Positions 46,701 to 58,700 of a DNA stretch of 64,000 nt are shown here, piece by piece. How positions within the stretch are numbered: the first letter of the stretch is position 1; the number at the start of each line of letters is the position of its first letter. The translations under genes were made by a program, and so were the position numbers. Below the pieces are notes generated by a model. It worked only from the letters and a program-made list of their open reading frames with translations. It was not told the origin of the DNA and ran no database searches. Source of the stretch: Ectobius pallidus (taxonomy: Eukaryota > Arthropoda > Insecta > Blattodea > Ectobiidae); assembly GCA_964059195.1 (NCBI GenBank), contig CAXKWD010000005.1, positions 92,455,882 to 92,519,881 on the forward strand, given 5' to 3'.

Positions 46701-49700
46701 CTGAAGGGTAATTATAAGCCACCCACTCTGAATACCTGCTCTTTGCAATATGGCCTGTTGTTCTGTATCCAGAATGTGAAGTGATTGGCTATGCTTAAAG
46801 TAAATTCGATAGAAAAGTCGATATAAATTGATACATGAATCGACAAAAGTGTATGAAGCACATTCTGTTGAGAACATTAATCAGATTTATTTGGGTTATG
46901 TATCCTTTTTGGGATGCGATGTGATGTGGTAACAACATTCTCTTCATTTTTACAACTAAGAGGCTAACTGTTATTTGGGCAGAGGAAGTTATGTGAATTT
47001 CACATAAGACTTTTTTACATGTTCATAATTTATATGAGTGTTACTGTTCCATCTTAACATCCCTATCTTGCCTCTTTTTGTTTACATGGATACATTTTGA
47101 TTTATTCATAATATAGTAACTTAGACCTATTTATCCAAATATTTATAATTGCTAAATTTACTTATACTTCAGACCAGACAGCAGTCAGTGCATAAATCTT
47201 AATTATGGTTAAATATTTGCTGGAAATCCTCTAATACATTCTGTGTCTGCTGATAAACAATTAAAGTTATATGAATATTATCACATATTAAGATACAATT
47301 ACATAAGCACAATCCATTGATTATCCACATAATAATAGTACAGTACTATAATGTATTTATAGTACAGTCGTTTTAATTTGTTGCGTTGTACTGGAGGTCG
47401 AGCTGCTAGAAAATGCTGCAGTCATTGTCATGTGATATCTTGCAGAATATCCTGTGTTATCTATAGTATATTTGTTTGAATTGCGTAAATAATTTCTTTA
47501 TTAAATTTATTGTATTTGACGTCAACACAGTGAAGTTGTATAACTTATTAATTATATAGGGAATTGGAATTAAGACTAAACTTCACTTATGGTATTGTGT
47601 ACCTGTTTTGGAAACTGTTGCTTCCGTTTTCAACAGCTATACTTCAGCTATATTTTCCTATGAATGCTGAACATATTTCAAAGTGAGGTCAGATGTCGAA
47701 GTTATGAGTTGGTTCATCTTCTTATGAATAAAAATCTTCAAAGAAATACACTAGAATTTGTAATATACAGAAAGCCCACTCACACTGATTCCTACATTGA
47801 AAGCCAATAGTTTCAATGCAATATCACACAAACAGGCTGTACTAAATTCACTCACACATAGACTGGTAAACATCCCGCTTGGCCAAACAGAATATGGTAA
47901 CCTGAAATACAACAGTATCATCTCAACAGAATGGGTACAGCAGAGAGCTAATAGACAAGAAAATCAACAAATGAAAAACAAAAAATAAAGAAATAACCAC
48001 CTATAAGAAAACTTCAGATACAAGTAAATTACACATCCTCGGGCTGGTAGCAAAGTCAACCTAAGTATATTCTTCTTGAAAAACTCACTGAAATGTTCAA
48101 ATTTAGAGTACATTATTAAAAATATTTAAATCCTCCACATTAAAAATATGGCATCTGCCAATTTAAGTGTAATAATTAGGGCCCGGATTTGTATGTAAAA
48201 AAATGTTTTTTTTCCTCGTGCGTACATTCCTAAAACAAAGTTTAATATCCAAATCGAGGTCCGACAAACGCAAATTCCAAATTTTATTTCACATAAAAAA
48301 ACATATTTTACAAAAAAAGTTATGTGAATAAATATTTTCGATATTTTCTCCATAAATACATATTTTAGTGCTTTTTTCGGATTTTTTATGTAATTTTTTC
48401 CCCCTGATGCTCATATCAAGGTCCGACAACCGCAAATTCCAAATTTTATTTTACATAAAAAGTAAAAACACATGTTTTACAAAATAGTTATGTGAATAAA
48501 TATTTTCGATATATTCTCCATAAATAAATATTTTAGTACTTTTCCTCATTCTCTTTTAACATTTTACAACAAAAATTTGTATCTCGAAAGAATTCAACAC
48601 AAATGCTTCACTTGCAATGAGGTGAGAGTTATTATCAGGGAAGAACAGAACAGAACCCAATCTCAACATTGCGTAATTCTCTTAAAGAAATACAATACGT
48701 TGAAAGGCAACTTAACACTATCTCAGGTTCGAAAATAGAAGTTCTAAGAACAAAATTTAAAGGTATGATTGAGAAAAATGGTGGTAAAGTCGCTCAAGTT
48801 TTGGAAGGCCAAAACATAATCGAATTGATTGTGTATGTGTGTGTTAGTGATCTACCCCTCTTCAAATATGCAAGGTTAACATCGTGTGATGTAGAACATT
48901 CCTTTTCTCAATATAAGGTATTATTCTCGGATAATAGACAAGGATTTGTGATCCATAATCTGGAAATGACATTTGTTGTGCACTGCAACTCCTGTCAGCA
49001 TTTTACATCTGATGTTGGCGAGTTTCAATATAATTTGTTCTAGTAAGTTACGAACATTCTGGTGTTTTTGTTTCTTTTCTCATAATTTTTTTTTTTAGTT
49101 TTAGCACATATTTTTAACATTTTAGCACATATTTTTAACATTTTTAGCACATAAAAAATAAACATTTTTAAGTTTTTTAGCACATAAAAATCCGGGCCCT
49201 AGTAATAATATTGTGTGAAAGTGTATGTAGGAAAAATCAAGAGGTCATTGGAAGTCAGAACTAAGGAGAATGTAACACACATCAAATACCAAAACTCAAA
49301 TCAGCGGTAGTGGCCCACTTTTGGATGTAGGTCATGAAGTCGAAAAGGATCCAGAATCGATAAAATGGGTCGAAAGAATTTTCATTCTGGGAGAAGATTT
49401 TATTCATAAGAAGAAGAACTAACTCGTAAAATTTGACATTCCGACTGATGATGATCTCATCTCAAAATTCGTTCAGCAGGTGCCACGACAGTTGAAGTGT
49501 AGCTGACAAAAAAAGGAAGTGATAAAACTTAAAAGTGTTCAACTTATAAATACTTACAGCTCTACTTATGTATCATTTTTATGGACTAGTTTCGGGGAAA
49601 ACCATAATTCCCATCCTCGGCTAGTGGTCGACTGGGATTCTGCTGCAATGGCTGGTAATTCTTGTTTGTATTGTGATGTCTTCTCTGTCCCAAGACGTTC

Positions 49701-52700
49701 TTATGAATTTTGAAATTCTTCCACTTAATGACATCATCAGAATGACCATATCAGAGAGGTTCCATCTAGTGCTATGAATTGAACTCAGGCCTGCTCAATC
49801 GGTAGTGCATCAGCATGGAAAGCCTAAGGTCATGAGTTCAAATCCCAGAGTCAGAGAGAATTTTTCTCCTAAAATGGCCTATGTACTATTCAAAAGAACC
49901 AATATTCTGTGGCTTCTACATCTTATATGGTAGGCCTACTATATAACAGTGGTTCCCTAACTTTTTTGTCCTGGGACCCACCTTCACCCATAAATTTTTT
50001 CGCGACCCACTACTACATAATGATAACCAATATAGGCTATAGAAAACATTTTTTCGCGACCCATTACATAACGATAACCAATAGGCCTATAGGCTATAAA
50101 ATACAGCACATGTTTTTCATAGATATAAATAGATTTAGTCATTAACTTTGTACGAGGGTTGATCCAGAAATAAGGTTCCCAAAGAGCTCCAGCCGCACGG
50201 GAAAGTGCTAGGCGAAATCCGGCAACACCGCTGTGCGCGGCTGTTCCCGCACTCTCGATTCCACCTGGCCGCACTTTGCTGCGCCGCTCAGCCTTGGCTC
50301 AGCAGCCGTCCGAGATGAAGGTGTTCATTGTTGCTCCCGCCAAGTGCGAGATTCGTTCCGTAAGGATTGTTGGACTCCATTGTTACGGGAGACGAAACGT
50401 GGGTGTTCCATTTCACTCCCGAAATGAAAGAAAAGTTCAAACAAAAGCGTCACTCAGGGTCACCAGTCCCAAAGAAGTTCAAACAAACTCCTTCTGCTGG
50501 CAAAGTCATGGCCAGTGTGTTTTGGGATCGTAAGGGGTTACTGCTGATCGATTTCATGGAACTTGGGACAACAATCAACTTAGACAGTTATTGTGCAACA
50601 CTAAGGAAACTCAGACGAGCTATCCAGAACCGCCGGCGAGGACGACTGACAGCCGGTGTAACGCTGCTTCACGACAACGCCCGACCTCACGTCTCCAGTC
50701 AAACCCAGGACCTTTTGACAAACTTTGGGTGGACTGTCATGCCCCACCCACCGTACAGTCCGGACCTTGCGCCTAGCAATTATCACTTGTTCCCGAAGTT
50801 AAAGGAACACTTGGGTGGCCAACGCTTCCGGACCAACGATGAAGTCAAAGATGGGGTGAAACGCTTCCTCAACGGGTTGGCGGCGGAGATCTACGACATT
50901 GGGATTCAAAAATTGGAGCACAGTCTACAAAAATGCCTAGAAAAAGATGGCGATTATGTCGAAAAATAGAGCAAAGTGTCTTCTTTTCAACGATGTACAG
51001 TACTATGAGAATAAACAATGTTGTCTATTTGTAAAATTGATGGGAACCTTATTTCTGGATCAACCCTCGTACTTGGTGGCAATAAAAGTTTCCTTCAGCT
51101 ATGGAAGTTTTGTTTGGATTCTTTAAATTAAACATTCTTTCCTTATATTGAAAACAAGTTTAAGTTTCCCCGCACTTTTCACGACCCACCGAAATTGCTC
51201 CTGCAACCCACCAGTGGGTCGCGACCCATAGTTTGGAAACCACTGCCATATAATAATAATAATAATAATGGAAACACATCACAGAATCACTAAATTAGTG
51301 TGACTCAGTACATTATAAATCAGGTAAATATCTTTCAATGAGGTCAACCAATATGGATAATTTTATAGGAGAGGTTCCTTTTGGCGCCTTGAGTCAAACT
51401 CGAGCTAGCTTAGTTAGAAGGACATCGACACTGAAAGATGAAGATCATAAGTTGAATCCTGGTGTCTGGGAATTTTTCTCTTAAAGTATTTTCATAATTT
51501 CTTAAATAGGTTTTTAGGCTACTGCAGTCGAAGTCATAACTATCTAGGCTGTCTGGGAGGCACAGTCTCAAGTTTTTGTGTGCCAACCATCACTCAATGC
51601 AGCACCACCCGTAAATATCTTTCATTGTTGGTGTGCCAACCAACACTTGACGGGGGGCCATCCGGACAGCCTAGACAGTGATAATCTCTTGCTCAGAATT
51701 TAAAAGCTGGTTTCTATAATATTTAATTTTTATATGATGCCCTTTACACACCGGTACCTAATTAAAGCTCAAGAGATGTACAGTGAGTCCCACGCAAGAG
51801 TTGGCCAATGACGCGGGTTTCTGCGTCGCAGCTGGCACAGCTCCAACTCCCAAGCGATCGGGTGAAATATCTACGCAAATAATGCCGCGGTTAGTGTAAT
51901 GATTCAGGTTCTCGCATTAACAGTTAAAATTACAACGAAAATAACCACGTACCTCATCATAAGAGATGTTGGAAATGTTCTCTTGCATAAGCACAACACT
52001 GACACCTTTTTAAGGGAATTTTCTTTCACGCGTGTAAGTTCAGCTTCCGACATAGAGTTAATTTCTTTTGTGATATTGTCTTTAAGTTCTTCTTGTGTAT
52101 GGGAAATTGACCTATACACTTTATTTTTCAAGTTTCCCCATAAATAATACTTACATACTGTTAGAAGAACTGGATGACAATATCACATAGGCCTATCACA
52201 AGAGAAAGTAACTCTGTCTCGGAAGCTGAACTTATGCGCGTGAAAGAACATTTCCTAAAAAGGTGCCAGTATTGTCTGGATGCAAGAGGAGAACATTTCC
52301 ATCATCTCTTGTGATGAGGTACGTGGTTATTTTCATTGTCATTTTAACTGTAAATGTGATAACCTGAATCATTACAACGACCGCGGCATTATTTGCGTAG
52401 ATATTTCACCCGATCGCTCGGGAGTTGGAGCTGTGCCAGCCGCGACGCAGAAACCCGCGCCATTGGCCAACTCTTGCGTGGGACTCACTGTAGTTACTAT
52501 CTAAGTAGCATATTTGATCAATAATGAGAACACTGCTTAAATCAGTTTCTTAAAAAAAAAAAAAAATACTGAAAGATGTCCTCGGTGATTACACAATTTA
52601 AAAAGACCATAGATCTAAGTAGATAGGATATACTATTGTATTTCATACTGCTTTATTAATGTGCATATTTTTCATAAATGATTCTTTATACCACTTGTGG

Positions 52701-55700
52701 CTTCATCTTTTTGGGATAGAAATTATGAAGCTCCTCTTGGTATTAATTATGAAAATTCACTCTGCCATGTAAAAGAGTTCACTATTAAATAACATTTCTT
52801 CAGAGCCTGGACCGACCCCATCTTGGAGCAATACAAGAGTGTCATCTTCTAATGTGCTTAATGATTTGAGTCGTCAACGGAAGGTATCAAATGCTAGCCA
52901 AGATTCTGCACGTCCAACATCAGCTACCAACAGACTTTCGCCCAGTAAACGTACCAATGATATGCCACAAGTGAATTCTGCTACAACCGCCACTCCAGCG
53001 AAGGATCTGCACAAGAGCACTATTCCTTCAGGTAATGATTTCAGCAAAACCTTAGTTGTCTGGAATAATGGGTATCCAAATCACAGAAAATCCTGATATC
53101 AAAGAGTATCATTAAAATGTGGTGCTGAACTAGAAAAAACAAGTCACCTTGCCTTTCTGACTACTGAGCAGAATACAGTGTTGCAATGACTCCAACATCT
53201 GAGTATCTACCTGTATACTTTATGCAGCGGATAGCATTACAATCTATGGATTAGATAACTTGGCTGATCATAAACTAAAAGCTGATATCATTTATAATGG
53301 GATGGCAAATGATAAATGAAATGCCGATGTCATTTATAATGGGAGGGAAAATTATAAATGAAATGCTGAAATAATTTATAACAGAATGGAAACTGACTAT
53401 ATGAATTCTGTAGATTTTAAAGAACATTATAAACTCATATATGGAAATTTTTCATGGTTCCATAAGAGAACACAACGCTCAGAGTGCCATAGCATCCCAA
53501 AAGGATAATTGTATAAATTAGTTTATTTCACAAAATACCCACAAAATAAAAGGAAGTTAACACCGAAATCAGCCATTTTATTTTACCAAAAAATACGGCC
53601 CCTATAAATTTGTCACTGGTTAGCTTCTGCTGATCTTGCATATTCATCTTAAATATCTAAAGCTAAAGCTTTAAACCTACCATTTTGTGGAGATGGCCTT
53701 AGTTATGAACCATGGCTTAGAAAAATTAGAAAAATCTTGATTTACACTAATTTCACTTTAAGAACACAGTAGATGTAAACAAAGCCACGTGACAAGGGAG
53801 CACCTCATTGGCTAGTGGACGAACTGTAACTTTTGCTGCTTTGTATGCATACTCTTGCTCTTAATAAAATAGTTCGGTTCAAACCGTACATTTTTGTAGC
53901 TATTTTCGTGCAGAGAAATTTAAAAACACGTTTCTGAAGCAGATCTGTGTATGAAACAAAATTAATTTGATCAGATTTTCCTGACGCATAATAACTAAGT
54001 GAACTAATTAAACCGTTACAAAAGATGTAAATTGTAGGCGTTTACGACGGCTGTGTGAATGCTCAATCACGCCATCTTGGAATGAACTTGCCACAGCCCC
54101 CTCCCAATAACTTGGTTAGACCTGCTGAATGTGCATTCATTTATTTATTTATAACGGTTATACAACACGTACGTGAGGACAAGAAAGTCGTGTGCTAGAA
54201 CAAAACAAAGATTTCGTCAAAAGTTACATGTAACTTACAGCTCTGATAGGATTGGGGCGGTTACAAACAGAAATTAATGAATTCAAAAAGAAAACGCCTC
54301 TGAAGTGGGCAGCCAACGTTGCAAAATGAGAGTAATTTTTTATACTCGTTAATATCTTCTTGTTAACTGTCTATGACTTTCTTAAGTACTAATATTAAGC
54401 CTAATTTTGTACAGATGTATCAATCTTTTCAAAATAAATATAACATTTTTCAACAATGGTGCATGTCATAAAAAATATTTTAAAAGTACTATTGAGAACA
54501 CTGGAATATACACAAATCCTCATTCCTTTTCTTTCCGTGGCGGGTAAATCTCCACGTGGTATTGTCACATGCTCGGCGGAATGGTACTTTAGAGTTTGTT
54601 TACATCTACTTTGAACTTAAAGTGAAAATAGTATAGCAGTTGTGACTGGTTTTAATTCATACCCTTAGGATAAACTTTGTTTTAGCAATCGAGTCTTTGG
54701 GGATACACATTCTGTATATGGGAAACAGCTTTATTTTTAATTGCATTAATACAGCTATCGTTACTATTTTGAGTTATTTGTGTTATAGATGATGGAGGCG
54801 TTGACTTGGATAGGCTGCTTGCATTAAGATTAGCTGAACAAGACGGTATATTCAGTGCAATTCCAACTGCTCCATATGAAGTTGATCTTGGTATTCCCAC
54901 TAATGAAAGTTCCCAACTAGTGGCATTGCCATGTGAATTCTGTGAAGCCATGGTGCCAGCCAATCAACTTGTGTTGCATGAAAGCGGCTGCAATCCAGAT
55001 CTGGCTAGATATGATCCTTCTCTTGTATCTCCTCCCAGACAAAGAAAACCTTCAACTTCATCAGAAGAAGAGGAAGAAAATGATGGTTTACCGTGTGAAT
55101 TTTGTGGTGTCTTGTTTCCTCCTCAATATCTACTTCAGCACCAGGTATGCTACCCTTTAAATAGAGATCTTTGAAATTCTCAAGATGTGACCACACAATA
55201 CAGCGGAGCCTCGGTAATCTAAACCCCATTAATCCAAAAACAATCTAATCCAAACAAAAATGTTTTATTGAAGAATGAAGGATAAATAACATTTACAAAT
55301 CAGAAATAAAGCTGCTGTTTATTCCTAATTTAAAACATACATTTGAATTTGTATTTATATCTCCACTATAACATGGGAATCGCTACTCTTTCACAGAGCA
55401 TCCAAGGTCAATGCTCTACTGCATTTGGTAGCCTATATCGAGAGTATTGTACAAAATTTCCAAGATATCCAAATTTTCTGGGATCCGAACACAGGTCAGC
55501 CCCAATTCATTTGGATTCCTGGGGTTCCACTGTATTGACAATATTTCCATTATAATACAATGAATATATTTTAGTTTAAAATGCAAGAAAACCTGCACAC
55601 TGACCACCATATGTATAGTCCTCTGCCAGTTAAGCAAGTTCCGGTACCTAACTGGAAAATTATCTATAATGGCCTTCCATGTCCCAGGCTTCACTTACAG

Positions 55701-58700
55701 AGAGGTTCCATCTGGCGCTGTGAAGTGAACTCTGACCAGTTGGTAGAGCATTGGCACAGATAGCCAGGGTTAAAATCCCAGTGTCAGAGGAATTTTTCTC
55801 CTATAATATTATCATGTAATGTCCAACAGAGAGAATAATTTGTGGTTCATGAATGCATTATGTGTATATCTATTCACCTACAGCTTTCACTTGAAGCAGA
55901 TTGGTTCATATTTTGGTCATATTTGTAATTTATCGTCATATTTCGGTTATAAATTCAGTAAAAGAGCACAATTATGGAGAATGTGCACTAAATTGTCAAC
56001 TTAAATTTTTACCGAAAAAGAGTCACAAATATTTTGGTTTTACTGTAACTGAAATGTGGAGGGACAATAACAAGTAATAGCACAATTACCTCTTCCTGCT
56101 TGTTGTTAACAGCTTCCAATAGACATGTTTTAAAAATATTTTCATTTCACATTTGGAGTGGTTTCTGGAAATATTAACAGATTAGAAGTTCTTTACATCT
56201 AAAACTGTAAATCACCTGTAAATTTGTTAAAAAGTGATTATCTGATAGAATTAATGTGATGTAATAATTTAGTGTCATTAAACGTTTTAATTTGGAACTT
56301 TTATTTTTAGAAAATATGGTCTTTTATGAAGTCATATTTAGTATTTTTGGGTCATATTTAACCATTTTTAAGGTCATGTTTGCAGTCATATTTTCCGCTT
56401 TTTTTAGGTCATAAACATCCGAACTGTCCCCCCTCTCCACTTCACAGGTTAGGTTAGGCTCAGGTAAGGTTAGGTTACCTTTTTACCTGAAAGATGTTTG
56501 CCCTCAGAAGGTCACTAGCATTCGAAGTAACATAACCTCTTTCCCGGACTGGACCAGAACAGGCCAAGGTTGCGGCAAGGGCTCTTCATCCCATACACCA
56601 GCATAGGCCATCTGTGGAAGCGGCCCCTTGAAGATACCTAAGGATAGAACCCACCCCAAAGGGGGCAAGGAAGAGGACAAACGAAATAGGAGGTAGAGAG
56701 AACAATTTGTTGCAGTTTCATAAGTTAATGAAACTGCAAGCTAAGTCAAAGACAGAAAGCTGGAAGAATTTGAGAATTTACTTAAATTTAGGCCTACACA
56801 TATTTACACTATAAAACCTAGATTTATAATACCTGAATTAATTTGAGGGTAAAAGTAATAAAACATCTAAATGTATGTACAATAGAAAAATTCATAGACA
56901 AACATTAAAACCAATTGATAAAATTCTGAACAGTTCATAACAGTTTTGGTAGTTACTTATATATATATAACGAGTTGATAAAAGGGGATCCCCGAATATA
57001 GTTATTAATTCATTCAAATTCTTAACAACATTCATACATTAGGGGTGGAACTTTATTGAAAGACAATTAAGCCATTCTAAATGAAATTTAGATCCAAACA
57101 AACGTTTCTATTCGCCACCCCGAATAGAAACGGATCTCAAATCCGCCCATCATGTATGGCGGGAACAAAGGGGAAAAAGTTATAAAAGCTAAAAGTTGAC
57201 AGACCAAAAAAATATAATGAATTACTTTACATTAACAGAAAAGGGAAGAAGTCTACATATCTGGGCTCGAATTCAAGAAAGCCAGGTTAAAATTAACTGA
57301 GCAGAACAATGGCAGGCCACGCTTCCTAGGCTCTGACCATAATTAATCTTATTTTAGCCATACTGAAAGTTTTCACAGACAGAAAATATTACGCAACTCA
57401 AACAAAGAGCTTATGGCTCACATACAATGTTTGCAAGATTAATAAAATATACAGAGAACTCTCCATACTCCATCTTTTACGGAGCATGAAATTAGTACGT
57501 TACCACCCATGATGATGCTGGAACGAGAGATGAAGTTACAGGGTCTTCAAAGTTGAAAGCACGGTACCGCGGGAATAATATTATCCAATCCAGACGGTGT
57601 ATAATGATTTCTTGACCAGTTCGGAAGATTATTACAAAACAGCGTCTTTGTTGTGTAGACAAATGAAAGACTTCAAAACATCACATCACGTCAAGAAATG
57701 CCAGTCATTACGAGTTGAACATCTGATAGGCTAGTACAGTCCACAGACACCAAATGTCGCGCAAACTCGCACCACCACAGAGATTCGAAGATTGGCGAGT
57801 AGAGAGCGTGAGCGTCGCGATCATACATTGGAGAGAGAGAAGAGCAGAGAGAAGTGCAGGGATTTGCTACTAGATGTCACAAGATATAGGTTTTTCAGTT
57901 CATAACAGCAGACTACAAGTGAGTGATAAATTTTGAGGTTAAAATATCAGCTCAGAACCCTACTCATGACCTTCCTTTCTCTCCATGTACTAAACTCCTG
58001 CAATTTCTTATCATAGCAAAGGATTTTTCATTATTAATTTGTTACTTGTCTTTCAATAACTTCAAGCGGGACATCCACTTCTGTATAAATAGGTCAGAAT
58101 TCATTCTTTTTCACAAACGTTTCTGGTATTTTCAACTGTATAAAACTGTATTATTTTCAACAAATTGTTGCCACTCAAAAGAGCCTGGATTCTGCTATAA
58201 TGCAAAATTATTTTTAAAAATATTCAAACGCTAGTCTATGCACAAGCGAAATAAAATTATTTTAATTTAATAATCTACGATTCTAAATAACATAAAACAT
58301 TGTACATCGTTTGACTGTTATTGAGAACCTTCCAAGTTTTATTGTTATAAAGAACTTAACATGCTCACAAGATTAACAAAACTTGTGCTCACAAGTTAGG
58401 TTCTATATAATAATAATAATAATTCTTTATTCGTTCCGTAGATCTCAAAACAGTCTAACGACTATGAGATATGGAACCCGTCAAAAGTGTGCAATTATAA
58501 ATACATTATGAATTACAGTATTTGCAATATGACAGTAAGTAAAGGTAAATTAAGACTAACAGAGAGTTACAGCTACATGGCATTAATAGTACAATATGAA
58601 TTACAGTATTTACATATGGATGACAGCAATAAATGATTATTTGAGATTATTAAAGAATACCAGCGACATACCACTAAGATTACAATATGTAATACAGAAT

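Larger units (their letters stand above)
45640..47010 (+). repeat. unclassified dispersed repeat, copy 3, split by a piggyBac-like element
   Basis: The left part (45640-45724) ends in gattggtgacaactttctct and the right part resumes at 46557 with ttaaggggacttgacat, continuing actaagagctaaaactttta and gatgtgatgtggtaacaaca as in copy 1. Copies 2 and 3 lie in tandem. Confidence 0.7.
47735..49520 (+). pseudogene. Penelope-like element 3, decayed, interrupted by a hAT element
   Basis: 47740-47990 encodes, in shifted frames, LEFVIYRKPTHTDSYIES and HKQAVLNSLTHRLVNIPLG, the region between RT and endonuclease. After the hAT element, 49205-49400 encodes KVYVGKIKRSLEVRTKEN, the GIY-YIG part, and WVERIFI. 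Stops and frameshifts throughout. The gap exactly spans the hAT insertion at 48177-49201. Confidence 0.8.
49947..51245. mobile_element. hAT-type element with a nested mariner
   Basis: Starts cagtggttccctaactttt and ends, reversed, cagtggtttccaaactatgg; CAGTGGTT is a classic hAT end. The flanks ctatataa (49939-49946) and ccatataa (51246-51253) differ at one base. The gggacccac / gcgacccac words repeat inside. Without the mariner it is about 380 bp. Confidence 0.85.

Noticed and set aside
55890..56430. hAT element with gtcatattt subterminal repeats
   Set aside because: Possible ends (cagattggttcat and cgaactg) match poorly and no 8-bp duplication was found.
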